A DNA stretch of 64,000 bases from Takakia lepidozioides (GCA_030704615.1 CM060731.1:45260001-45324000); one strand, 5' to 3'; positions 32,911 to 45,020 are shown, counted from the stretch's first letter. Made by a program: numbers and translations. Notes: generated from the sequence alone by a model not told the origin.

Positions 32911-33600
32911 ATTTCGTTCAGCCATATTGTTGAAAACTGCCTTGCATCCTTAATGCACCCACATTTGGCGTATATGTGCACCAGAGCAGTGTTCAGAATG
33001 ACATCTGGTACAATTCCAGCTTTGACGATGTCATCATGAACCTCTTTCCCCTTTTCCAGGCTTGCACACATATTGCAAACACAAACAAACGTGATGTGGA
33101 TGGGCTTCACCTCTCGTGTGCACCTGCTTTCCAGCTTCAAGGCCTTTCATCTTGATGCACTTATGCAAGAGACAGACATACATATCTGAATCTGCTGAAA
33201 TTCCTCCTTGGTTTAAAGTCTGTAGAGCCTCTTTTAGTCTGTCTGCCTCACAAAACATCTTCACATGCCCAGAAGTGCCAGAAGAGGCATTGTGGACTCC
33301 CTCCCTTGATCCTCTTCCAGAAGTTGTGGTCAGGGTTGAGGTGCCTGATTTTATCAACTGTGCCGTCAACTGCTGCCTTTAATTGACCATCTACGCATGC
33401 AGGTTTCTTGTAGCTATTGATCCACAGGAAATCATACGTAATATTATGCTTGAAATCTGGCCCTCTTCGATATCTGGACCCACGCTTTATCCCTTTTCCT
33501 TCAGCTATCCATGCCTCTGCACAAATCATACATTCATCTTTGCCCTTGCTGCTAGCAGCTGACAATGACAGCCTAGATTTGTTCTCGGAAACACCCAATC
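32911..33600 (-). pseudogene. N-terminal part of the split PPR gene
   Basis: 33598-33248 and, after a frame change, 33369-33034 encode a leader and the typical start of a PPR protein: DRLKEALQTLNQGGISADSD, then YVCLLHKCIKMKGLEAGKQV. 33140-32868 continues with GKEVHDDIVKAGIVPDVILN and TALVHIYAKCGC. The PPR sequence then breaks at 32911 in the word that also ends the left block at 22689. The two blocks therefore look like one minus-strand gene with its start near 33.6 kb and its DYW end at 19.4 kb. Confidence 0.8.
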
Positions 33601-33624
33601 ACACTAGTTCATATGCTGAATTGT

Positions 33625-34473
33625 CACTACAACAGATCGCGGTATTTATGACTGTATATATGACTATTCTGCAGTCGTAAACGGTACATGTGATTTCTAT
33701 GACTGTAAGTTATGCAAACCAAGTGAATACAATGAGTACATGATGGTATGGTCCGGATGACTACAGTCAGATAAACCAAGTGATATTTCTCACTGCAGTC
33801 ATATATACCATACTGTAGTCGCCTATGCCGCGCCACGTGGCGAGGCGTAATTGATTTAAAAAATAAAAATAAATTTTTTTTTTCAATAAAATAAAATAAA
33901 ATGTCAGACGCCGCATCGTACAGCGTTGTGCCACGTGGCATAATGCATTTTATAATAATGAAAAAAACCACATGGCAGCCCATCTAAGGTGTCACGTGCT
34001 ATCCCTAGCTCGCATACTAACCCTAGAGCCATCTTATCCATTTGATTGTACTTAAAGGGGTTTGAACCTCCAACCTCTTTACTATAAGAGTTATAGTTCA
34101 CTACTTGCTAACCAATACACCCATTAGTCATTCATGTGAGCATACGGTGTTTTAATTGTATTATACACATCAAATTACAAAATCCCCAGTAGTCATCGTG
34201 ACTATATAACCTCATCCATGTACACTGTAGTCATAGAAATGACTATCAGTGATGAGCTAGCTCTGGTCAATTGCCGTTGACCAACCTTCCGCCCATTCCG
34301 GAGTCATGTAGTCATACAGACAACTACTTAGATAGTCGTTTATATGACTACAGTCGTATGAACGACTTCGCGAGGTCAATTTCATATAAAAACATGGTGT
34401 AGTCATGGTAAAAGTCAAGAAAACCATGACTACCACGGTTTGGCAGTCATAATTACCGCGATCTGTTGTAGTG
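33625..34473. mobile_element. Non-autonomous CACTA (En/Spm) element
   Basis: 849 bp. The left end CACTACAACAGATCGCGGTA is repeated inverted at the right end with one or two mismatches over ~30 bases. Subterminal regions carry many direct and inverted copies of ATGACTGTAGTC-like words, as expected for CACTA transposase-binding repeats. The flanking triplets TGT and TGC are an imperfect 3-bp target duplication. No transposase is encoded. It sits just upstream of the PPR start. Confidence 0.88.
34055..34128 (-). other. tRNA-like segment inside the CACTA element
   Basis: The minus strand reads TTGGTTAGCAAGTAGTGAAC, which is A-box-like, and ~40 bases on GGAGGTTCAAACC, which is B-box-like. Stems are poorly paired, so I do not call a functional tRNA gene. 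It may be a SINE head or tRNA relic captured by the element. Confidence 0.35.
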
Positions 34474-35480
34474 TGCGTCTGCTACTCTCTGTTATCTAGC
34501 AGACGTTCAACGTTTCTGTAATCCCACCATTGATTGGGGGCAGAGAAGTATTCATTCCACACCCTCTCCTCATCTTTGTTACCTGTTTTTGGATACTTTC
34601 ATGTTATCGCATTGGCAGTATCATGTCAAAGTCACTCCAAACTAGATTCAGTCAACTAGCTAACTTGCAGAAACATGGAAATTTAGGACTGACGGCATGA
34701 AGTTCTTCCAGCAGACATCCCAACCCTACTTATTACAGTAGTTCCAATTCTGAATTTCATCTACTTCTCTCTGTAGTCCAACAGGTATTCACCTTTTTGT
34801 CTCCATTGTCCCACCAGTGACTCGGGTCGGAAAAGTGTTCATTCCAAAGCTTCTCCTCATCTCTGTTATCTGTTTTTGGATACTATCCTACTGCCACATC
34901 GGCAGTCACTTGTCAAAGTCACTCCAAACCACCATAGATCCACCCAACGAGTCAACTTACAGAATTCAATATGCATCTTAGGGCCGAGTCTGATGAGAGG
35001 GCAAAACAGGCTGAAATAGGTTGAAGAAGAAGGTGCCCTCACCACATTGTCCTTCACCTTGTGACCCCTGGAGACCATCAACCCAAAAGGACCTCTTGTG
35101 TGTGCTGTCGGATTGGTCTGTGTGAACCACCACGGTGCAGCCAAGCAGGCAGAGATTGAAACATGGTCTGCTAAGACCAAGCTTACTCTCCCAAGAACCT
35201 TGTAAACATCAGGAAGAATACCAAATCATGGTACTAACAGGAGCCAAGATCCCACATTTGTAGGATGGACAAACTTCTTCACATCGTACAGTTTCTAATG
35301 CCTCCATCCCACATCCATGCTGGGCAAACCCTACGACCATCAGATTCCAAGAGACCAATTTCACTAAGCCATACTGTCGAACATTGCCTTTGCATTCTTC
35401 ACACTTGGCATACATGTCCATCACAGTAGTGTCTAGAATGATAGTTGGCACAATTCCAGCTTTCAATGGCAGCATGGACC
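34474..35480 (-). pseudogene. Duplicated PPR-flank sequence and a PPR fragment
   Basis: The segment at 34540-34690 (CAGAGAAGTATTCATTCCAC, GGCAGTATCATGTCAAAGTC) repeats at 34810-35010 and matches 21419-21600 inside the PPR array. 35475-35209 encodes a PPR fragment (AGIVPTIILDTTVMDMYAKC, VGFAQHGCGMEALET). This is decayed duplicate material of the same PPR locus. Confidence 0.75.
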
Positions 35481-35839
35481 TCTCTGGAGCTTGTCTCTTG
35501 GATGAATCTGAACGTATTCATTCCAGAGCTTCTCCTCTCTCTATTATCTGTGAAAAGGTTATGCATCATGTAGGATCTCCCTCTGAGATCGGTGTGTGAC
35601 ACCCCTCCGCACTCAACCACGTTGGGGCATCATCGTCGCTTCCCCGCGCTGCAAGACACGGTTATTTTCGGGCATTTCGGCAGTCCGGGTAGATGAAAAC
35701 AATTTGACGACCTACGAAATGTGGCGACGATGATGTGGTTACGATGACATGGCTACAAAACGTGGCGACGATGATGTGGCACTAAAGCACCATATATCTG
35801 CTCTACGCTAAATTAGCTCTCGACCTTCGGTCATCGCTA

Positions 35840-36010
35840 GAACTAGGGCTTCGCGTTGCTCCGCACTACTAGCGACGAATTCTGATAACTACGTTCAGTT
35901 TTCACAAAAAAAGGTGGGTCATCCCCATGGTGTTACATACAAACATCCCGTATTTCATTGTTTTTCGGAAGAAGAATGGTGGAGTGTTGCCGAAGCTATC
36001 ATGTTAGTGT
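35840..36010. repeat. Dispersed repeat, copy 2 (pair with 18764-18945)
   Basis: Matches copy 1 from CTAGGGCTTCGCGTTGCTCC through TTCATTGTTTTTCGGAAGAA. From 35600 to 36400 nothing else was recognised, apart from short repeated GTGGCGACGATGATGTGG words near 35720-35780. Confidence 0.75.
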
Positions 36011-36399
36011 CCGCATTTCATTGTTTGATGCAGCTACTTCTATCTATGCCCAAGAAGTGAAGAGGAGTTGAACCCTTTTTTCTCTATTTTTCCCTTCGTT
36101 TAGCATTTGTTTGGTCTGGATCGGAAGTCGATTGTTGATATCTTTTCCGTCGCTCATCATTTAGTTTCTCATTTTAGTTTTATTGTCTTGATAAAAATAA
36201 AAATAAATAATTGTCTTTGATATCGATAATCGTTTTCAATGTTTTACACAGTTTGTTCAAAGATTTACCAAACTACGGTTGTAATATGCTCAAGTTTATA
36301 ACGTTTCCCATTATAGTGATTATAATTCTCTTCCAAGAGGAGAGGGAGTTTGGCTCTTCAGACAACTTCAAACTGGGTAATTGGAAGTCCAGATTCATA

Positions 36400-36707
36400 A
36401 GTGCCAAGTTTACAAGGGATTGTTTATTGTTGATTACATCCTAGTGGCTTGCATGTTTTGAGAAGGAGAGGCTCAAAAAGACTTTTCTCAAGGAACTACA
36501 ACTCTCTTCAGCCTTTTTGCTTAAATACAGTGCAAGAACATCTTTTAATGCATTCCATAATTTCTTTGAAGGCCTTTACCACCAGAAGTCTGAAACAGTC
36601 TGCGAAAAGATCAGACCAAGGAGGGCCCATACATTGAAGAATATAATACTCTCCACTAGAGTGTCTCTCAATCTTTGAAAACCAGTTGTGTTCATGAGAA
36701 GATATGA
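36400..36707 (-). other. Possible host exon, left side of the element B insertion
   Basis: The minus frame 36717-36508 is non-repetitive and reads EHNWFSKIERHSSGEYYILQ, CMGPPWSDLFADCF and FKEIMECIKRCSC. It resembles no family I know. Removing element B and one TATGA copy would join it to sequence at 43613 onward. It could be an exon of the unidentified minus-strand locus at 43.6-45.0 kb, but splice signals are not decisive. Confidence 0.35.
36703..36707. repeat. Target site duplication TATGA, left copy, element B
   Basis: TATGA directly precedes the TG of the left LTR. The identical five bases follow the right LTR at 43608-43612. Confidence 0.92.
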
Positions 36708-37432
36708 TGTCGCGCACCTCACTTCGGTAAGCTCCCCTTCAAGTCATAGTTACTCGCTTTGATGCGCGCGCCTAACTCCCAACCTGGCCGCCGGGCCAAC
36801 TCGGAGCTTCGGCTGCTCACCGGGACATAACGGTCCCCCTTTCTTCCCCCAACAGACCCTCCACCAATTTGGGCCTAGTGGAAATTCCCTTTGGTAGATG
36901 GCAGTCCGGAATAGCCCCCCATTCCTTGGTCGCTTTCCGGCTCGCTCGTTTACTCACTAGTTTTTGGTCACCAACGGGCTTGCACCGTTCTCGGGATTAC
37001 TACTCCTTATATATACTTTTGTGACTATCCACGGGGGTTTCACAAACAACCATGCCATTTTATGGTGAACCACCACGAAGACCCTTGATTCCCGGTGATG
37101 AGTCACGGTGAGTCTTGGCCCACCCACCACGGCCCCATTGGACCGTGGTGAGTCCCAAGACTCCCCACGACTCCCACCACAAGGTCTCCGCCCCATGGTG
37201 AGTCCTATGCCACCCCCACTAAGTCCCACTAAGCTACCACCACCCCTTGTGGAGCCACCCCCACCGCAACCCGGTGTGCGGGGCTCCACCTAGTGAGCGC
37301 CTCTGCCTCCTTGAGTGCCCAAGGCACTCAAGGGTGCTTCAGCCCCCCATACCTATTGTTGCCACCGCCCCCACCACAGGGGCAGCCCCTCTGCGTCCCG
37401 ACCCCCTGCCCTCAAGGCAAAGGGCCGCGACA
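36708..37432 (-). repeat. Element B 3' LTR
   Basis: 725 bp, from TGTCGCGCACC to CCGCGACA on the plus strand. It contains a ~75-bp stretch (around 37075-37160) absent from the 5' LTR. The strand is CCACC-rich in its middle. Confidence 0.9.
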
Positions 37433-38340
37433 CACACCCCTATCAACAGGGAGTCGATGTCCTCATCGACTTGTCCATTTTGTAGAAACGAACATCCAAG
37501 TTGTGGCGTCCCACATCAAGGAGTTTGTTTCCGTACCATGGCGTCCCATGGCAGAGAACCAAACCCCCACTTGACTCTACTCTCTACTAGCTAGTTTGGC
37601 CGACTTTCTCCAAGTCCCGGCCAAGGGTGGAGCCTCTCAAGCTCCTCCCAGTGCACTCTTCTTGGCCCACTTCAAGGCCAAGGAACGATCCTCCCCGAGG
37701 ATCGAATCGCCTTACTGCAACAACCTTTGCTTGCGACCGCTCGTGATGCCACTTTTTGGCATCACCTTGAGCAAGGGTTCACCTTGAACCCTTTTTTACT
37801 AGGAAGATAACCTTGAACCAACCGTGCGCCCCAATCACTACAATTGGGTCCGCCTTGGAATGCTGGCCTGAGGTACGGGAACACGCCGAAGCCGCACTAT
37901 GACTTCGTCCCGAGGCTACACGATTATAATACGTGAATGGAGGCACGTAGCTTCTGCGTTAGCCCGCAGTACAAGGAAACCCCCTCGGTAGCGCAGTTAT
38001 AGTACGCGCACACGCCAGGTGCACACTAGCACGTGAACTCCCAAAGAAGGTGCAAGTTTCCTTGCCCCTTGGGTGGGAGTCACCCGATTTCGGCACTGCG
38101 CAAACACACGATTAACCCAATTTACCTCTCTCACTTTTGTAAGGTAGCATGCATTCTACACACTAGCCAACCATACCATGCATCACCATTCCAAACAAAA
38201 TAGGAAGCACAACATTTGGAAACCATTTCATTTATAACAAAATTTGTACAGTACAAGTTTTTTTGCAATCGGATTCCTGAGCTAGCTAAGCCGGGCTAAG
38301 CATGCATTTCCTCCCCCACGCTCCAAGGTTGATGTCCCCA

Positions 38341-41300
38341 TTAACGTTTCTTCCGCTTTTGAGGTCGCTCTTCGAAAGCTGCAACCGCCTCGGATGCGTT
38401 TCCCATTTCTGAGGCACGCACCCAAGATGCCTCCACATGATGATAGCCCTTCCATTTCACGAGATACTCTGTTTCTCGATTCTTGAACCGCCTCGACTTA
38501 AGCACTGCCTCCACCTCGTACTCAGGTTCATTTTCATGATCCAACAGCACATGTGGCGGACGCAACACTTGATGCCGATTCGGAAGCGCTTCATCTTTGA
38601 AGTAAGGCTTAAAAAAGGAGACGTGGAATACCGGATACACCTTGTTGTTTGCCGGCAGCTCCAATTCATACTCCTCCTCATTCATAACCTTCCGGATGCG
38701 AAAGGGTCCCGCATACGAAGGTACGAACTTCGGACTCACTTCCGGAGGTAGTAAAAAATTCTTGATGTTCAACCAGACCTCCGTGTCTGCCTCAAACTTG
38801 ACTTCCCTCCACTTCCGATTTGCCTGCCGTTCATACCGTTTCCTAGCTTTAGCGATGTTGTACTTTGCGAGCTTCAACAAGTGCTCGCGTTCCTCCAACA
38901 CCGCTGCTGCTGCCGGTTCCTCAACGTCTTGGGCAGCCCAACTTGTCGGCACTAGAGGTGCTTTTCCATAGACCAATACAAAAGGGGAAACACCCGTTGC
39001 GGAGTGTTTTGTGTTATTATAGCAGAACTCTGCCGCGTCCAAGTGCTCCACCCAGTCCGATTGGTCCGCCGATACGTAATTCCGCAAGATCTGCTTCACC
39101 ACGGAATTCACCCTTTCCGTTTGGCTGTCCGTCGTAGGTCGGAAGGCGGTGCTCATCTTGAGCCTCGTCCCCATCTTCTTCCAAAGTGCCCTCCAAAATT
39201 TACTCGTAAACTTTGGATCGTGGTCCGAGACAATATCCTTCGGGAGTCCATGATGCTTGAGGACGTGGGCGAAGTAAAGTCGCCCCGTCTCTTGTGCCGT
39301 TGCCGTCTCCTTGGTGGGGATGAAATGGCCCATTTTACTGAACCTATCCACCACCACCATGATTGCATCAAATCCTTTTGACAGCGGCATAGCAGTCGTG
39401 AAATCCATCGAGACACTTTCCCAAGACCCCTCTGGAATTGGCAAGGGTTGTAACAGCCCCGCTTGCTTTTTGTACTCGCTCCGGTTTTGTTGGCATGTGG
39501 TGCATGTCTTGACATACTCCTCGGCCTCCTCCCTCAGTTTGGGCCAGAAATACTCTTTCTTCAAGAGTGCCGCGGTGTGCTTGGCTCCGCCGTGGCCCGC
39601 AAGCGGACCATCATGGCATTCTCCTAAGAGACTATCTCTGATCCCTCACTTTAGCACGTAGAGACGCTTTTGCTTGTACCGGAGCACTCCATTTTGCAAG
39701 TGGAATTGCGATTTAACCCCCATCCTCAAGTCCCGCATCACGGACTTCGTCATCTCATCCTTCTGGTAAGCCTTCCGGATCTTCCTTTGGATCGCCGTCT
39801 CGCCCCTGTACACCATCATGAGTTGCTGCTTTCTACTTAAAGCATCGGCCACCACATTGTCCCGTCCCGGTTTGTACTGGATATCCACGTCGAACAGTGC
39901 CAAAGTGTCTTGCCACCTAATTTGTTTTGGGGACAACTTAGGCTGCGTGGCAAAATACTTCACCGTGACATTGTCCGTGAACACCTTCACCGGGTTGGAA
40001 CCAATATAGTGGTGCCAAAGCTCAAGGCAATGCACCACCGCCTTCATTTTCTTTTCATGCGTAGGCCACTGTCGCTCTACTTCATTAAGTTTCTTACTTT
40101 CGTAAGTCACTGGACGTCCATTCTGCATGAGTACACCTCCTATAGCGAAGTCTGACACATCCGTATGAATCTCAAATGGACGGTCGAACTCCAGGATTTT
40201 GAGGACTGGAGCTCACGCCATCCCCTGCTTCAACTCGGCAAAAGCTTGACCACAAAAGGTGTTCCATACCCAGACTTTGGATTTACACAGAAGGTCGGAC
40301 AGCGGCCCCGCGATCTTGGCGAAATTTCTCACATACTTCCGGTAATATGATGCGAGTCCCAGGAAGGATCGCACTCCTGGGACCGAAGTCGGAGGCTCCC
40401 AGTCCAAGATCGCCCTCACCTTTCTGTCATCCATTTTGATCCCATCCTGTGTAATCACATGCCCCAGGAACTCCATTTTTGTGACCCCGAATTCGCACTT
40501 TGAAGCTTTGGCATACAGTTTCCCTTCCCGCAATTTCTGGAACACCCTTTTGAGGTGCTCCAGGTGCTCTTCCTTTGTTTTCGAGTACACCAGTATATCG
40601 TCGATGTATACGATCACAAAGTCATCCAACCACTCCTGGAAAAGGCTATTCATTAGCGTGCTAAAGGTCGCGGGTGCGTTGGTGAGCCCAAAAGGCATCA
40701 CCAAGAACTCAGACAAACCATATCTTGTCTTGCACGCGGTCTTCTCCTCATCTCCTTCCACCACTCGGATCTGATGATACCCGGAGCGCAAATCGATCTG
40801 GCTGAAATACTTCGCTCCTGCCAATCGATCGAAGAGGTCGTGGATCCTTGGCAAAGGGTACCGATTCTTGATAGTCACCTTATTCAGGGCCCTGTAATCG
40901 ACACACATCCGCAACGTCCCATCCTTCTTGTCTGCGAATAGCACCGGGGCTCCGTAAGGTGACTTACTCGGCCAGATGTACCCCTTTGACATTAGATCCT
41001 TGAGCTGAGTCTTCAGCTCAACCAACTTTCTGTGGCTCAACCGGTAGGGCGCCTTGGCAGGCGGTTCTGATCCCGGCATCACCTCAATCTTGTGGTCAAC
41101 TCCCCTTCGCGGTGGCAAGCCGCTTGGTAAATCCTCTGGCATCACATCCTGGTATTTCTCCAAAATCCCCTTGATCCAATCTGGGCTCGGCTCCCCATCG
41201 CCTTCTCCCTTCACTTGTCTTACATAAAGCAAAAAGTGGGGCTCGTGTGATTTCTCCACGGCCCACTCCCTTGCTAACAGAAGGTTTATTTGCCATCCCA

Positions 41301-41679
41301 CGGGGTTGGGCGTTTCTGACACTCGTAAAACTTCGCCACCATTCCCACATGGTAGCGTGACTACTCTCTTGCGGCCATCTATAACCGCTCCGGATCTGCT
41401 AAAAAAGGTCATCCCCAAAATGAGTTCCACTCCATCGATCTCGCAAATGGTGAAGTTCTCACGTCCCTCCCAACTCCCGAGCTGAAGAGGGACATCGAAC
41501 GCCAACCTCGTCGCCAATTGTGGTTCTCCTTTAGCAGAACGCACCTCAATAGAGGCCCCCACATCACTTGTCGGGAGTCCTAGCTTCCGTGTCGTTGCCG
41601 GTGTCATGAAGGAGTGCGACGCTCCTGTGTCCACCAACAACAACATGTTAGTTCCGGAGATTATCCCACTCACAAACAT
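38341..41679 (-). pseudogene. Element B pol: protease, reverse transcriptase, RNase H, integrase, chromodomain
   Basis: Three long frames separated by short damage. 41679-40213: protease [11 protein letters not shown], then RT with [36 protein letters not shown] and YIDDILVYS. 40158-39646: RNase H (TDVSDFAIGGVLMQ, VFTDNVTVKYF, KPGRDNVVADALSRK). 39564-38341: integrase with the HHCC end CTTCQQNR, core DFTTAMP, IVSDHDPKF and SQTERVN, a GPFRI barrel, and a C-terminal chromodomain (EYEVEAVLKS, TEYLVKWKGYHHVEASW). The chromodomain identifies a chromovirus and is thought to steer integration to histone-marked chromatin (family knowledge). The stop at 38341 is natural. Confidence 0.95.
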
Positions 41680-41691
41680 TAATTGACTCCC

Positions 41692-42958
41692 TTATTGCAA
41701 GGCGTCAGTTTCCTGATACAACTCACAAGAGTAGTTGCCTACCTTGCAAGTCTTGGCGACCACCGCCTCCACCAAGCGGCTGATGGAAGCTTCGGACAAC
41801 TCCGTGGTTGCCCGAGTCATGTTCAATTGTCGGGGATTCGTACACTTCTTGGCCATGTGCCCGGGCTCCCCACAATTGAAGCACACTCCATCGAAGGTCG
41901 CCTTTTGTCGGCCATAAAGCGTCGCACTTGATTTTCCTTTCGGAGCATCGGGTGTTGTCTTGGCGTGTGAAGGCCCTCCCTTTGATTTCCACGTGCCATT
42001 GGAGCCGCGTGGCCTATCCCACTTCTTTTCCGGTCGAAAGGAGTCACCCTCCCTCCGGGTCTTCTTGTGGTTCAGCTCCGTACGGCCTTGTCTTTTCGCC
42101 CCTAGGGACATCCGAGAAACATTCAGCCCTCTCAATTGCCTCGTTCAAAGTCTTAGGTGGCTTCTCCTCCAACTTCCGCCTGGCCCATGGGGCCAGTCCC
42201 GCCACAAAGTTGAAGACCATTTCTGGTTCTGCCATGTCCGCGACTTCGAGCAACAACACATTGAAAGCCTGAACATATCCCCGAATGTCATCCGTTTGCT
42301 TCAGATTCCTCATCTTGTCCCGGGCGAGCCAGGACGCGTTGAGGGGCACAAACTATCTCTTCATCAGTTCCTTGAACCCACTCCAGTCCAAGGTTTCCGG
42401 GTTTGGACCTCGGTCATGAAGGCGTTTCTGCCACCATTGTTGAGCATAGCCCCTCAAATAGGTGGGAGCCACTTCCACCTGATCCTCGTCACTCAACTTG
42501 GCCGCCCGAAAGTACTGCTCTAGCTCCAAGAGCCAGGTGTTGAGTGCCTTCCGATTTTGGACGCCCTCGAAGGTGTCGGGTTCCTTAGGCTTCACCTTAA
42601 ACTTTGCCTTAGTGGAAGTGGCATTAGTCGCCTTCAACACGTCTTTCAACGTCCCGCCAAACTGCGCCAACAACCCTTCCCAAAAGGCTGCTGGCATAGG
42701 AGGCATCTATTGGTCTGTCGGAGCTCTCAGAGATTCCTCGGGCTCTGACTCCTCAGATTCCTCCCGTTCTTGAGTGGCCTCATTTTCAAAAGCATGCATC
42801 GCTTCCTCAAATGGCCGCTTCGGTGACACGTCGCCCCCATCGGGCTCACCAAGATCATCATCTTTCGGGCCGTTCCGCTTTTGCTTTGGCTTGCCCGACC
42901 CCATGATGAGGCCGATCCCAAGGACGATCGCGTACTGAACTCTAAGATCTGATACCAA
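41692..42958 (-). pseudogene. Element B gag
   Basis: 42958-42707 has an acidic N-terminus. 42706-42353 is the gag capsid core (KEPDTFEGVQNRKALNTWLL, YLRGYAQQWWQKR). 42349-42044 continues with MRNLKQTDDIRGYVQAFNVL. After a frameshift, 42135-41692 has a Lys/Arg-rich linker and one zinc knuckle, CFNCGEPGHMAKKC. In-frame stops at 42707 and ~42352 break what would be a single protein. Confidence 0.88.
42942..42957 (-). promoter_or_regulatory. Element B primer-binding site (tRNA-iMet type)
   Basis: The minus strand just inside the 5' LTR reads TGGTATCAGATCTTAGAG, which matches the 3' end of plant initiator tRNA-Met (usual site TGGTATCAGAGC) apart from one or two bases. It primes minus-strand DNA synthesis. 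Confidence 0.85.
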
Positions 42959-42959
42959 A

Positions 42960-43607
42960 TGTTGCGCACCTCACTTCGGTAAGCTCCCCTTCAAGTCATA
43001 GTTACTCGCTTTGATGCGCGCGCCTAACTCCCAACCTGGCCGCTGGGCCAACTCGGAGCTTCGGCTGCTCATCGGGACATAACGGTCCCCCTTTCTTCCC
43101 CCAACAGACCCTCCACCAATTTGGGCCTAGTGGAAATTCCCTTTGGTAGATGGCAGTCCGGAATAGCTCCCCACTCCTTGGTCGCTTTCCGGCTCGCTCA
43201 TTTACTCACTAGTTTTTGGTCACCAACGGGCTTGCACCGTTCTCGGGGTTACTACTCCCTATATATACTTCCGTGACTATCCGTGGGGGTTTCCCAAACA
43301 ACCATGCCATTTTATGGTGAACCACCACACCCACGACTCCCCATGACTCCCGCCACAAGGTCTCCGCCCCATGGTGAGTCCTATGCCACCCCCACTAAGT
43401 CCCACTAAGCTACCACCACCCCTTGTGGAGCCACCCCCACCGCAACCCGGTGTGCGGGGCTCCACCTAGTGAGCGCCTCCGCCTCCTTGAGTGCCTTGGG
43501 CACTCAAGGGTACTTCAGCCCCCCGTACCTATTGCTGCCACCGCCCCCACCACAGGGGCAGCCCCTCTGCGTCCCGATCCCTGCCCTCAAGGCAAAGGGC
43601 TGCGACA
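42960..43607 (-). repeat. Element B 5' LTR
   Basis: 648 bp, from TGTTGCGCACC to CTGCGACA on the plus strand, followed by TATGA. It is nearly identical to the 3' LTR except for one ~75-bp deletion near 43328. Confidence 0.9.
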
Positions 43608-43612
43608 TATGA

Positions 43613-45020
43613 TGTGAAGAGGCAAAGGTGGAACCCCTAAGCCAGACAATGATCAGCACAAAATGCCAAGATATACTGCTCACACATCTGCCCTTGCTCG
43701 ACGCAAATCCCAGGAGCGTGTTCTACCAGGTGAACTAGCGTCTCCCCCTACAGTTGCCACCCCCAGTCACTTCAATAGGCTAGGATAGTCTACTCCCACC
43801 AAGGAGGAGGATAGCTAGAGAATGTCGACTGATCAAGAGTGTTCTTTAAACCCAACGCCATGCATACTTGTCTCTAGATGCCCTTTGTCTGCTCTAAGTA
43901 GATATGATGGGTATGATCTAAACTATAGCAGGGTCACAGGTTCTCTTGGGTTCAGCCACATCAGGGTATGGAGCTCAGCCCCAAATTGCCTTTGCTTTTG
44001 TGGGTAGACATTACTTGAAGGACAATGTGTGCTAGAGTAGAAGAGACAATGGCAGCTCTTAAGTGGACAGAGCGTCAAAAGTACTGCACTTTTTTCAGGT
44101 GTGAAGGCAACAAACCCAGTTGGCTTCCTAAAGTTTAAAGACCAGTGCATTTTCAAATCATAACTCGTAAAGACTATACCACTGATTCATTGGCATCTAA
44201 GATGGGTGTGAGTGCCCATTTCTTACTCAACGATGTACTTAGCAAAGAGGTTGTTGGGATTAGTCATGGCCTTAAACTCTAGAGAATTCCCACTCCTGTC
44301 TTTTGAAAACATGGTCCACTTCACACATAATAAAACAAACTGCTTCAATCCCAAAAGAAAAAAAGATGGTATAAGACATGGTGGTTTAAGAACTCCAATC
44401 AAGTATGATGCATTCAAATGTACAGGTGCATTTGTTAACATTACGAAGCTCGCTCTGCTGAATAAACATGGCAGAAATTGATCAGTGAAACATAGAATTT
44501 GGGAACATGCCATGATGGAACTCGTTGGTGCTGGCCGAGATGTATGACAGCTACATGTTGCCAAAACTGAAGCTGCTCAAATTTTGAAAATTATACTTTG
44601 AATACAGCGCGACTTCATCTAAGAAAATGGACGTAAGTACCTGCTTTCCAGGTTGGTCCTTGAAGGGTATGTGAGGTTCAATGATGAACTGGATGCTCGC
44701 CACACTGACGCGATCTGGCAATGCCAGAAAATCGGGCACTAGTGTGGCACAGGAACGGGGTCCCCATCTGTCTCCCCAAACAAACACATGAACTTAAGCC
44801 AAACGTTGACCTTGGCTAAAGCCAACTGATCCATACATACTCAGACTCACCATCAGATACGTGGCTAGAAGTCTGTCAAGTTTGACCTGCTTCATTTTCA
44901 AGCAAAACGTAACCAATTCCAGAAAGGTTGGAGGCCTAGTTATCAACAGCGTTTGCAGTGGAAAAAGCATTGTAGTTGTGCACCTCGTGACATACCACCT
45001 ACAGTGCATTCACACATCTA
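43613..45020 (-). other. Possible exons of an unidentified host gene
   Basis: Non-repetitive minus-strand stretches look exon-like. About 44765-44645 reads WGPRSCATLVPDFLALPDRV, then IQFIIEPHIPFKDQPGKQ, with an AG before it and GTACTT after. About 44997-44850 ends at ATG|GTGAGT, a strong donor, after a TGTAG acceptor. About 44010-43925 reads QFGAELHTLMWLNPREP. The frames cannot be joined with confidence and I recognise no family. Element B may be inserted in this gene. RNA evidence would be needed to decide. Confidence 0.35.

Larger units (their letters stand above)
36708..43607 (-). mobile_element. Element B: full-length chromovirus (Ty3/gypsy) retrotransposon
   Basis: 6.9 kb with two LTRs (36708-37432 and 42960-43607), TG...CA ends, the 5-bp duplication TATGA, a tRNA-Met-type primer-binding site and gag-pol on the minus strand. 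A ~900-bp non-coding stretch (37433-38340) lies between the pol stop and the 3' LTR. Coding damage is light (a few stops and one frameshift in gag), so insertion is fairly recent, although the right LTR lacks ~75 bp present in the left. Confidence 0.95.

Noticed and set aside
34055-34128. Functional tRNA gene
   Set aside because: Only box-like words are present; acceptor and T stems do not pair properly.
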